NCBI GenBank assembly: GCA_018814505.1
Contig: JAHIZQ010000144.1
Span: 1-20,344 of the forward strand
Source: Candidatus Omnitrophota bacterium
GTDB taxonomy: Bacteria > Omnitrophota > Gorgyraeia > Tantalellales > Tantalellaceae
DNA length: 20,344 nt
Reading direction: 5' to 3'
Within the stretch, counting starts at the first letter, position 1. Each line of letters opens with the position of its first letter. Positions 8,805-15,232 of this stretch are shown piece by piece. The position numbers and the translations under genes were made by a program. The notes below the pieces were generated by a model. It was not told the origin of the DNA, ran no database searches, and worked only from the letters and a program-made list of their open reading frames with translations.

Positions 8805-9599
8805 ATGCGTATAAAAAGAGCACTAATACTACTGGCAGTAATAGTTACTTTATTTAATTCATTATTCGCGTGGGGAGAGAGTGATGTTGTCTCGGTTTTT
8901 TCTATAAATGGGGATGTAAAGGTCGTTCCGAAAGGCCGAAATGTGGGCGTTAAATGTGAAAAAGAAATGATACTTCACGCTGGGGATTGGATCAAAACAG
9001 GCGCGAATTCTTCGGTGACCATTGCCTTTGATAGGGATGCGAATAACGTGATTACCATAGAAGAAAAAAGTTTAATTGTAATACGAATGGACGGATATTT
9101 TAAGGTACAGTTGTTAAGAGGTGAAATATATGCTATTCTTGAAAACGTATCAAAAGGAGAGACTTTTCGGGTTTTGACGCCTTCAGTCGTGACGGAATCT
9201 TTGAATAGTGGCTGGGGTGCGGCAAGTGACGGGTCGTATACCAACGTGGTTGTATTTGATAATCGAGTTTTTGTTTGCGGAATTAATCCTGAAGGGGAAA
9301 TAGAAAAAAAGAAATACTGGATTGAGGAAGGCTATAAACGAAAAACATTAATTTTTGAAGATCCCGGTGACATTGAGTCGTTGCCGGAAAACGCGGTTCC
9401 ATGGTTTAAAGAGCAGGTTATGGCGCATCATTTGGCAAAAGTTGAGCAGAAAGAAGAATGCGCGTCCGCTGACATATTAAACCTAGAAACCGAGCATGCG
9501 GAGGAAGATGCCTCTACTTCGAAAAAAGACCACACAGATTTTTTGGAATATTTGTATAAACAAAGACTGAGATATAAACCAAAAACAATAAGCAGGTGA
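8805..9599 (+). CDS. Exported FecR-domain protein
   Basis: The protein has 264 aa. Residues 1-23 form a signal peptide (RIKR, then a hydrophobic core LILLAVIVTLF, likely cut after LFA). A FecR-type domain follows at about 28-160: SINGDVKVV, then LHAGDWIKTGANSSVTIAFD, VITIEEKSLIVI, KVQLLRGEIYAIL and FRVLTPSVV. These are the repeated short strands usual for this beta-rich fold. The C-terminal 90 residues are charged and low in conservation signals. Classical FecR is an inner-membrane anti-sigma regulator with a cytoplasmic N-terminus; that part is absent here, so this is a stand-alone exported FecR domain, probably periplasmic. Its TGA overlaps the GTG of the next gene by four bases (GTGA), so the two are probably translationally coupled. 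Substrate or ligand is unknown. Confidence 0.75.
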   Translation: MRIKRALILLAVIVTLFNSLFAWGESDVVSVFSINGDVKVVPKGRNVGVKCEKEMILHAGDWIKTGANSSVTIAFDRDANNVITIEEKSLIVIRMDGYFKVQLLRGEIYAILENVSKGETFRVLTPSVVTESLNSGWGAASDGSYTNVVVFDNRVFVCGINPEGEIEKKKYWIEEGYKRKTLIFEDPGDIESLPENAVPWFKEQVMAHHLAKVEQKEECASADILNLETEHAEEDASTSKKDHTDFLEYLYKQRLRYKPKTISR

Positions 9600-10606
9600 A
9601 AATGATGTTTTTCAAGTCAAAAACGTATTGTACCAAAATTATGGGTTTTTTGTTTATTTTCAGCATGGGAATAATTTGCCAGAGAGGACATGCGGATACA
9701 ATTGTGCTGAAAAATGATGAACCAGTAAAAGGCGTAGTGGTTGAATCGTTTAAAGACCGAGTAGTTGTCTCAACGATGGATGGGGAGAAAGTGATAATGC
9801 GGACTGATATTAATCAGCTCGTATATGACAGAGAAGAGCAGAATCTTGTTAGTCTTGCCGAGTTTTATCAGGATAAAGAGCAATTCAGCAAGGCGTATTA
9901 TTGTTATAGCAAAGCTCTTGGAATTAATCCTGAGTATAAAAAAGCCAAGGAAGGGCTTCATTATGTTGGCGTTTATGTTATTAACTCTGACCGCCGGCAG
10001 AAACTGGACCATGTTCAGAAAATGAATGAAGGAGAAAAGGAAAGACAAGGAATTATTAAAGAAAACATAGTGCAGGATAAAAGCCAAAAATTAAAAGATA
10101 CCCTTGGGTTAGTTCTGTCTAAAGTACAGCAAAATTCAGTAGTTTCGGAGGTGGTTAAGGGAACACCCGCGGCAAAAGCAGGCGTACAAAAAGGGGATAT
10201 AATTTTTGCGGCATGGGGAAGGTCTGCCGGTTATATGGATTCTGAAGAGATTCTGGACAGGCTTCTTAGCCCATTAATGGATGTTCAGATTACTATTGAA
10301 CGGGATTATAAGATTTATCTTGAAGATTCAGTAGAAAAATATGGGAATAAAGCCGGTATAAAATTGGGGTATTCAGAAATGGAAGGCATGGGTGTTGAGG
10401 ATTTAGCGGCTCGCGGCGCGGCGAGCGAAGCAGGAATTCAGACTGGGGACATAGTGGTAGAGGTGCAAGGGCAATCCGTGAGATATATGACAATCCAGGA
10501 AGTGGACAGCATAATAAATTCTCAAAAAATGAAGGAACTTTCTCTGAAGATAAAAAGAGATGTAGTTATTTGGAAAAACCTAGAAGAGACAAAAACAGTA
10601 TTTTAA
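9596..10606 (+). CDS. Exported TPR and tandem PDZ-domain protein
   Basis: The protein has 336 aa. It has an N-terminal signal peptide (hydrophobic MGFLFIFSMGIIC, likely cut near GHA-DT). A short beta-rich part follows (TIVLKNDEPVKGVVVESFKD to INQLVYDRE, about 35-82), then one or two TPR-like helices (about 84-120; LAEFYQDKEQFSKAYYCYSK). Two PDZ domains follow, with typical turns GTPAAKAGVQKGDIIFAAWG (about 196-215) and ARGAASEAGIQTGDIVVEVQ (about 273-292). No protease catalytic motif is present, so the PDZ domains probably bind peptides or C-termini in the periplasm and have no cleaving role. The start could be GTG 9596, overlapping the FecR gene stop, or ATG 9602/9605, for which AGGTGA gives a ribosome-binding site. 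The protein differs by only two or three residues. It appears to be a working partner of the neighbouring FecR and HAMP proteins, inferred from coupling only. Confidence 0.72.
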   Translation: MKMMFFKSKTYCTKIMGFLFIFSMGIICQRGHADTIVLKNDEPVKGVVVESFKDRVVVSTMDGEKVIMRTDINQLVYDREEQNLVSLAEFYQDKEQFSKAYYCYSKALGINPEYKKAKEGLHYVGVYVINSDRRQKLDHVQKMNEGEKERQGIIKENIVQDKSQKLKDTLGLVLSKVQQNSVVSEVVKGTPAAKAGVQKGDIIFAAWGRSAGYMDSEEILDRLLSPLMDVQITIERDYKIYLEDSVEKYGNKAGIKLGYSEMEGMGVEDLAARGAASEAGIQTGDIVVEVQGQSVRYMTIQEVDSIINSQKMKELSLKIKRDVVIWKNLEETKTVF

Positions 10607-10641
10607 CTTGTGGTTGCGGTATTACAATAACGGAGGAGTAA

Positions 10642-11178
10642 ATGGCAAACAAAAAATTCAGAAGGAAACGTTATATTATACTTTTGGGGTTTCAGCTCAA
10701 ATATATTTTGTATATCCTGCTATTTATTTACATTGGTGCGGCAGTTGCCGGATATACCGTTTATTGGACAACCTGGGTAACTTTGGGCGAGAAGTTGGCA
10801 AATGTGTATCCGCGAAGCAGGCTGATTTATATATTTCATGACGCGAATATGACTCTTCTCATTAGAATGTTGATTATTACCCCTATTTTTATTCTTATCG
10901 GGATTTTTTTGTCACATAGAATAGCCGGCCCAATCTACAGGATAAGTAAGTATCTTGATGCATTAAAAGTTGGTGACTATTCACATGATGTAACTTTGAG
11001 AAAGAAAGATGAATTAAAAAATTTGGCCGGAAAATTGACGGAATTATGCCGAAAATTGCGTGAAGACAAAGAAAAGAATAAGAACATAATAAAAGAAATA
11101 GAAGGCTTGCTTGATAAAAGCGAAATCCCTTTTGATGTCTCTGAAAGGATCAAAACAGAAGTGCGCCGGATTTCTTAA
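10642..11178 (+). CDS. Two-TM HAMP-domain protein without an output domain
   Basis: The protein has 178 aa. A strong GGAGGAG precedes ATG 10642. It has a lysine/arginine-rich N-terminus, TM1 (about 15-40), a short periplasmic part of about 35 residues, TM2 (about 70-93), then a HAMP domain (about 90-142) with the family's AGPIYRISKYLDAL and DELKNLAGKLTEL, and a charged coiled tail. HAMP domains pass a signal from the membrane to a kinase, cyclase or chemotaxis domain. None is fused here, so it must act through a partner or be a remnant. The TAA stop (11176-11178) coincides with the first three bases of the inverted repeat of the adjacent transposable element, so the original gene may once have ended elsewhere. 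It is the last gene of the FecR/PDZ/HAMP group, 35 bases after the PDZ gene. Confidence 0.75.
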   Translation: MANKKFRRKRYIILLGFQLKYILYILLFIYIGAAVAGYTVYWTTWVTLGEKLANVYPRSRLIYIFHDANMTLLIRMLIITPIFILIGIFLSHRIAGPIYRISKYLDALKVGDYSHDVTLRKKDELKNLAGKLTELCRKLREDKEKNKNIIKEIEGLLDKSEIPFDVSERIKTEVRRIS

Positions 11179-11197
11179 ATAGGGACGTCACCCATTT
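11176..11197. repeat. Left inverted-repeat end of the RAYT element
   Basis: TAAATAGGGACGTCACC plus CATTT. The first three bases are the stop codon of the HAMP gene. The core GACGTC is itself palindromic. It could also act as the 3' hairpin of the HAMP transcript. Confidence 0.8.
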
Positions 11198-11224
11198 AAT
11201 TAAAAAAAACAAAACGTAGAATAA

Positions 11225-11887
11225 TCATTTAATCATAGGTCGTCCTCTGGGGCGTGATGTCAGGGGCCGACCTAATTTATTTTCCAACATTTTAAAAAAA
11301 GTTTTATTTCCTAGAGGTTTTCCCAATAAGGTATGTTTGTTAATTGTTTCTATCAATTCTTTTGAAGGTTCTAGTTTTAGATCTTCTCTCCAGTTTTGGG
11401 GGTCCAATACTTTTTTACTTGGTGATAAAGAAATAATTCCTTGTTCGATGTTGAGATGATCTCTCGCACTAGACCATTTCCAATCCTCGAGGTTTTTGAC
11501 AAGTTGTGCCCGTATGGGATTAAGCTCAATATATTGTGTTACAATATAACTATGTTGTTCATCAAGCGGACAAGAAAAAAAACGACTTTGCCAGAGATGT
11601 CCTACTTTTTTATATTTTTTATTGAAATATTGAGTATAACACATTTGGGTATAATTGAATGTCTTGGAAAAAGAGTCGGCTTGTTTCGGGATAGCTTTAA
11701 CATGGATGTGGTTAGGCATAAGAGCGTATGAAGAAATATCGAGATAATATTTAGTTTTATGTTTTTCAAGTAGTGTAAGATATCGGATGTAGTCCTCATC
11801 ATCAAAAAAAGTGGTAGTTTTATTGTTTCCTCTCTGAGTTATATGATGGGGAACTCCTAAAACAACAATGCGTGCAGTTCGAGGCAT
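11225..11887 (-). CDS. REP-associated (Y1, HUH) transposase
   Basis: The protein has 220 aa and belongs to the IS200-like Y1 superfamily, TnpA_REP branch. These enzymes cut and join single-stranded DNA at hairpin ends through a tyrosine. The HUH motif is HIH at residues 60-62 (LMPNHIHVKAIP). The likely nucleophile is Y119 in QYIELNPIRA, a stretch typical of the branch. The N-terminus PRTARIVVLGVPHHITQRGN is also typical. The start ATG (11885-11887) has AAAGGAG just upstream on its strand. The frame is complete and undamaged, so the enzyme could be active. The basic tail (GRPLTSRPRGRP) may bind DNA. It is convergent with the HAMP gene and in the same direction as comM. Confidence 0.92.
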   Translation of the reverse strand: MPRTARIVVLGVPHHITQRGNNKTTTFFDDEDYIRYLTLLEKHKTKYYLDISSYALMPNHIHVKAIPKQADSFSKTFNYTQMCYTQYFNKKYKKVGHLWQSRFFSCPLDEQHSYIVTQYIELNPIRAQLVKNLEDWKWSSARDHLNIEQGIISLSPSKKVLDPQNWREDLKLEPSKELIETINKHTLLGKPLGNKTFFKMLENKLGRPLTSRPRGRPMIK

Positions 11888-11917
11888 AATGGCTCCTTTC
11901 GTAATTTTAACAAAATA

Positions 11918-11949
11918 GGTGACGTCCCTATTTATACGTCCCTATTTAT
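11918..11949. repeat. Right end of the RAYT element with 14-bp tandem copy
   Basis: The right inverted repeat (11918-11934) overlaps two direct copies of ACGTCCCTATTTAT (11922-11935, 11936-11949). The stop codon of comM (complement of 11946-11948) lies in the second copy. Confidence 0.8.
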
Positions 11950-13478
11950 ACCCATAAGTTTTTGTCTAGAGAACGGTATCCGATTGCCTCGGAAATGTGA
12001 GGCGTGTCTATAGTTTCTGAATTTGCCATATCGGCGATAGTTCGTGATATTTTTAGGATTTTGTCATATGCTCGTGCGCTAATGCCGAGTTCAAGTATTG
12101 CTTTTTTTAGTAATGCTTCAGCTGTCGATGTTAGCGGGCAAAACATTTCAATGTCTTTTTGGGACATATAAGCATTATAAGCAGAGGATCTTTTTTTGTT
12201 TTTAAAACGATTGTTTTGCAACTGTCGGTTTGCGGTTACCCGTTTTTTTATGTTCTCTGAATTTTCACCCGTTCTCTTTTTTGATAAATCTGTGTAATCA
12301 AGACGGGGCACTTCAAGGTGTAAATCAATTCTGTCTAAAAGAGGTCCAGATATTTTTGAAAGATAACGTTGTATCTGGTAAGGTGAACATTGGCATTTTT
12401 TTAATTTGTCCGTAAAATAGCCGCATGGGCAGGGGTTCATGGCGGCGATAAGAACAAAACGTGATGGATATTGGAGTGAACGCTGAGCTCTTGCTATTGT
12501 TATTTTTCCGGATTCAAGGGGTTGGCGCAGAGTTTCTAAGACGTCTCGGCGGAATTCCGGAAACTCATCGAGAAAAAGAACTCCGTTATGCGCGAGGCTA
12601 ATTTCACCTGGAAGCGGGTATGATCCGCCTCCTGCCATTGCCGCGTATGAAATCGTGTGGTGTGGAGAACGAAAAGGCCGTTCTCTTATTAAGCCGGAAT
12701 TTTTTGTTTGTCCGGTTACGCTGTAAATATTAGTTGTTTCGAGCGATTCCTTGAGGGAAAGATCCGGCAGGATAGAAGGGAACCGTTTTGCCAGCATGCT
12801 TTTTCCGGAACCCGGCGGGCCGAGGAGAAGAACATTGTGATTTCCGCTTGCGGCAACTTCAAGCCCACGTTTTATATGGTGTTGACCCTTTACATCTTTA
12901 AAATCTAATTCGGTTTGAGAATTAGTATTAAAATATGTGTTTTTATTTATAACTGTTTGTGTTAAAGGTGTGATTTTTTTTAAGTGATCAATTACTTCGC
13001 GAAGGTTTCCTGCGCCATATACTGATATGTTATCTATGTTGGCGGCTTCAAGCGCGTTAGCGGTAGGTAGTATAAATGTTTTAAATTTGGTGTTTAAAGA
13101 CATGGCTATTGGTAAGGCGCCCCGGAAATGTTTAAGTTTTCCGTTTAGGGAAAGTTCTCCGCAGAACAATATGTTGTCAAGTTCTTCCTGTTTAAGCGCG
13201 GAAGTGGCTCCAAGTATGCCCAACGCTATTGGCAGGTCAAATCCTACGCCTTCTTTTTTTATGTCAGCCGGGGAAAGATTAACTGTTATTCTTGTTTCAG
13301 GAAAAGCAAATCCTGAATTTTTGATGGCGGAACGAATTCTGTTCCGACTCTCCCTTATTGAAGCATCGGGAAGGCCTACTACTAAAAAAGAAGGCATACC
13401 GTTTGTAACATCTACTTCAACGTCAACAGCCTGAGCGTTTACACCAATGACATATCCGGAATTTACTTTAGCAAGCAT
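11946..13478 (-). CDS. comM: ComM/YifB family Mg-chelatase-like AAA+ ATPase
   Basis: The protein has 510 aa, the usual length. ComM is a hexameric helicase that helps integrate incoming DNA during natural transformation in several bacteria, and YifB is the same family. The N-terminal Lon-substrate-like domain (1-170) includes GLPDASIRESRNRIRSAIKN and VNLSPADIKKEGVGFDLPIA. The AAA+ core has Walker A GPPGSGKS (220-227), Walker B VLFLDEFPEF (about 299-308), RSPHHTISYAAMAGGG and the cysteine-bearing AMNPCPCGY and CQCSP. The C-terminus YRSLDKNLWV is normal for the family, so the neighbouring transposable element has not truncated it, even though the TAA lies in the element's end. Start ATG 13476-13478 follows AGGAG. 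It lies 21 bases after yraN, in an operon with it and the sigma factor gene. Confidence 0.95.
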   Translation of the reverse strand: MLAKVNSGYVIGVNAQAVDVEVDVTNGMPSFLVVGLPDASIRESRNRIRSAIKNSGFAFPETRITVNLSPADIKKEGVGFDLPIALGILGATSALKQEELDNILFCGELSLNGKLKHFRGALPIAMSLNTKFKTFILPTANALEAANIDNISVYGAGNLREVIDHLKKITPLTQTVINKNTYFNTNSQTELDFKDVKGQHHIKRGLEVAASGNHNVLLLGPPGSGKSMLAKRFPSILPDLSLKESLETTNIYSVTGQTKNSGLIRERPFRSPHHTISYAAMAGGGSYPLPGEISLAHNGVLFLDEFPEFRRDVLETLRQPLESGKITIARAQRSLQYPSRFVLIAAMNPCPCGYFTDKLKKCQCSPYQIQRYLSKISGPLLDRIDLHLEVPRLDYTDLSKKRTGENSENIKKRVTANRQLQNNRFKNKKRSSAYNAYMSQKDIEMFCPLTSTAEALLKKAILELGISARAYDKILKISRTIADMANSETIDTPHISEAIGYRSLDKNLWV

Positions 13479-13499
13479 AATTGACTCCTTTTGTGCGTT

Positions 13500-13955
13500 T
13501 TACAACATTGAGCTTGTTATTATGTTTTTTAAATGTTTAAGTATTTGAAAATTTTTTTGTGAATCCAATTTAATGGCAATACCGTCAATGCGGTAATAGT
13601 CCATTGATAATTTGTGTTGTTTAAGATAAAACAAACAATTATTCAATATATGTTTTTGTTTAGTTGTTGTTATCGAGCTAAACGCGTTTCCAAATTTTTC
13701 CGATGTACGGGTTTTTATTTCAAAAAATACAATAAAATTAGCGTGTTGCGTGACTATATCAATTTCTCCGAAAGGGGTTCTGAAGTTTTTGTTTAAAATT
13801 TTATACCCATTTAAAATCAAAAATGTTTCCGCGATTTTTTCACCTAACTTACCGATTTGGTTGAGTGAGTTGATAGATGTAGGTGTATTGAAAATGTGAT
13901 TTAAATAGTTAGATGGTTTTAAAAAGCGGTGTATTTTTAACCCGTTTATTTTCAT
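13500..13955 (-). CDS. yraN: YraN family (UPF0102) putative endonuclease
   Basis: The protein has 151 aa. YraN proteins have a PD-(D/E)XK-like nuclease fold related to Holliday junction resolvases; their cellular role is not settled. The core starts at IGKLGEKIAETFLILNGYKI (about 32-51), followed by NFRTPFGEIDIV and FFEIKTRTSEKFG, which carry the GE-x-D and E-x-K residues expected at the active site. The first 31 or so residues (up to NSLNQ) are an extension beyond usual family members (about 115-125 aa). The start is supported by a four-base ATGA overlap with the stop of the upstream sigma gene and by AGAGGA a few bases before it. YraN next to ComM is a common pairing in many bacteria, often with dprA, and suggests DNA uptake or recombination. 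Confidence 0.88.
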   Translation of the reverse strand: MKINGLKIHRFLKPSNYLNHIFNTPTSINSLNQIGKLGEKIAETFLILNGYKILNKNFRTPFGEIDIVTQHANFIVFFEIKTRTSEKFGNAFSSITTTKQKHILNNCLFYLKQHKLSMDYYRIDGIAIKLDSQKNFQILKHLKNIITSSML

Positions 13956-14563
13956 AGATATCCTCTATATTTTCGCAAAAGGGTTTTTAAATTTTTCCGA
14001 GCACGATTAATTAATGTCGCGACAGTACCCTTTGGAATACGCAGTATTTCCGCGATTTCTTTGTATTTTTTGTTGTCATAAAAATAAAATTTTAAAACCA
14101 ATTGCTGTCGATATTCCAGTTTAGATATTGTCTTGGATAAAATAGCGCGAAGTTCTTTGGTGTCTAAAAAAATTTCTGTATTAAATGAATCCGATGCTAA
14201 AGTTTTTATGAGAGCAGTTTGTTTGTGGTTAAGGCGGATATCATTATCTAATGAAATCGCATTTCTCGAGTTGCGATAAGTTTTTTCTTTGCAATAGTTT
14301 GAAGTTGCATTAAGGGAGATTATTATCAGCCAGTTTTCTAAGCAGGATATTTTCTGAATACTTTTTAATTTATTTTTTTTCCATATTCGGAAAAATATTT
14401 CTTGAATAATATCCTGACGTTCACTTTTTGTGAATTTCAGACCAAGCTGGTTCAATTTGTAATTTACGCTTTTCGCGATGAGGTTAGTGTACGCATTTAC
14501 AAACGATGTCCAGGCGTTTTGGTCTCGGTTTACGCATTCTAGTAAAAGGGTTTGAGTGTCCAT
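13952..14563 (-). CDS. ECF-like RNA polymerase sigma factor
   Basis: The protein has 203 aa. It directs RNA polymerase to a special set of promoters. Region 2 is at about 20-95 (core-binding helix QDIIQEIFFRIWKK, then LENWLIIISLNATSNYCKEK). Region 4 is at about 140-198 (LEYRQQLVLKFYFYDNKK, helix-turn-helix YKEIAEILRIPKGTVATLI). There is no sigma 1.1 or region 3. No anti-sigma gene is adjacent; the next genes are yraN, coupled by an ATGA overlap, and comM. The ATG at 14561-14563 has no ribosome-binding site and lies only seven bases after a good -10 box, so the mRNA is probably leaderless. The start fits the usual family N-terminus (TLLLECVNRDQNAWTSFV). Which promoters it reads cannot be seen. 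A STAS anti-sigma-factor antagonist is transcribed divergently. Confidence 0.88.
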   Translation of the reverse strand: MDTQTLLLECVNRDQNAWTSFVNAYTNLIAKSVNYKLNQLGLKFTKSERQDIIQEIFFRIWKKNKLKSIQKISCLENWLIIISLNATSNYCKEKTYRNSRNAISLDNDIRLNHKQTALIKTLASDSFNTEIFLDTKELRAILSKTISKLEYRQQLVLKFYFYDNKKYKEIAEILRIPKGTVATLINRARKNLKTLLRKYRGYL

Positions 14564-14570
14564 GGGGAGC

Positions 14571-14599
14571 AGTATACGCCCTCATTGATTTAAAATCAA
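14571..14599 (-). promoter_or_regulatory. Promoter of the sigma-yraN-comM operon, leaderless
   Basis: On the - strand the -35 is TTGATT (14599-14594), the spacer is 17 bases and the -10 is TATACT (14576-14571). The start codon A (14563) is the eighth base after the -10, where transcription should begin. A dyad ATTGATT-TAA-AATCAAT (14584-14600) covers the -35 and could be an operator. Confidence 0.6.
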
Positions 14600-14600
14600 T
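14584..14600. promoter_or_regulatory. Dyad over the sigma operon -35 (candidate operator)
   Basis: A 7-bp perfect inverted repeat with a 3-base centre overlaps the -35 of the sigma gene promoter. It may be where a repressor or activator binds. No binding protein is identified. Followed on the + strand by T-rich sequence, it could alternatively act as a weak terminator, but no + strand gene precedes it. Confidence 0.35.
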
Positions 14601-14810
14601 ATATTTTTAATTTTTCACGAAATAAGTTATTCTGTTTTCTTGTCTTTCGCACGGTCAGTATGGGGTCCGGAAAGCTTTTCAGAATAAAAAAAGCATAATT
14701 ATGTTGGAATTTTGTTAATACATAGTATAATTATGACTGTATTAAAGAAATCAGCAAAAATACAGTCTTAGTTCGTTTTACGGACAATGAAATATAAACC
14801 GGAGGTGAAA
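14601..14810 (+). promoter_or_regulatory. Divergent intergenic region with STAS-gene promoter
   Basis: The rest of the gap between the sigma and STAS genes holds a promoter (-35 TTGGAA 14704-14709, 16-base spacer, -10 TATAAT 14726-14731). The 9-mer ATAATTATG occurs twice, 32 bases apart (14695 and 14727). The predicted 5' UTR has a 9-bp stem-loop. I see no gene in it. Confidence 0.55.
14735..14767 (+). promoter_or_regulatory. 5' UTR stem-loop upstream of the STAS gene
   Basis: GACTGTATT (14735-14743) pairs perfectly with AATACAGTC (14759-14767) around a 15-base loop. It begins at about the predicted transcript start. It may stabilise the mRNA, or as DNA it may be an operator. No known riboswitch pattern is recognised. 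Confidence 0.45.
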
Positions 14811-15185
14811 ATGTCGCTTGTAGTGAAAATTACAAAACAAGGCAATACTTGTTTTATAGAGCCCGTTGGTGTTATTGATACTGAGACTTCAAAAACTTTT
14901 GATGAAAAAATACAAGAACAAATAGATGAGTCAATACAGGTTCTTGTGTTAAATTTGGAAGGTGTGGAGTATATAAGCAGTATGGGGCTAAGTATGATAG
15001 TAAAGGCGAAAAAGCGGATTGAAGAAGTGAAGGGTGTTTTTATGATGACCAATCTTCAGCCACAGATACAAAAAGTTTTTAAAGTAGTCAAAGCGCTTCC
15101 AGGGTTGAATATATTTAAAAGTATGAAAGAAGCGGATGCCTATCTTGATAGTGTTCAAAAGGGAGATTTGAAAACCCGAAAATAG
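14811..15185 (+). CDS. STAS-domain anti-sigma-factor antagonist (SpoIIAA/RsbV type)
   Basis: The protein has 124 aa from ATG 14811, chosen because GGAGGTGA lies at 14801-14807; an in-frame ATG at 14787 lacks such a site and would put this sequence inside the gene. A single STAS domain fills the protein. The strand VLVLNLEGVEYISSMGLSMI holds the phosphorylation site: S57 aligns with S58 of SpoIIAA, while the usual preceding Asp is Ser (S56). In partner-switching systems a kinase/anti-sigma phosphorylates this serine and a phosphatase removes it. No kinase or phosphatase gene is in the window, so partners must lie elsewhere. It is divergent from the ECF sigma gene, but ECF factors are not usually controlled this way, so a direct link is unproven. 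polX follows 47 bases later. Confidence 0.87.
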   Translation: MSLVVKITKQGNTCFIEPVGVIDTETSKTFDEKIQEQIDESIQVLVLNLEGVEYISSMGLSMIVKAKKRIEEVKGVFMMTNLQPQIQKVFKVVKALPGLNIFKSMKEADAYLDSVQKGDLKTRK

Positions 15186-15232
15186 AGGTAGAAATTTTAT
15201 TAATAAATATGTAAGTTTCGGCTATTAATAGT

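Larger units (their letters stand above)
11176..11949. mobile_element. RAYT/REP-type element with inverted-repeat ends
   Basis: A Y1 transposase gene lies between perfect 17-bp inverted repeats, 11176-11192 (TAAATAGGGACGTCACC) and 11918-11934 (its reverse complement). Just inside each repeat the match continues for 4 more bases after one mismatch. Each end can fold into a small REP-like hairpin (AAATAGG / CCTATTT around GACGTC). The right end carries an extra tandem copy of 14 bases (11922-11935 and 11936-11949). It lies between convergent genes. Confidence 0.85.

Noticed and set aside
13027..13434. 135-codon open frame on the + strand inside comM
   Set aside because: It is opposite the conserved N-terminal domain of ComM, with no ribosome-binding site or recognisable product.
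14787..14810. Upstream ATG for the STAS protein at 14787
   Set aside because: It would place the strong ribosome-binding site GGAGGTGA inside the gene and lacks one of its own; ATG 14811 is correctly spaced from it.
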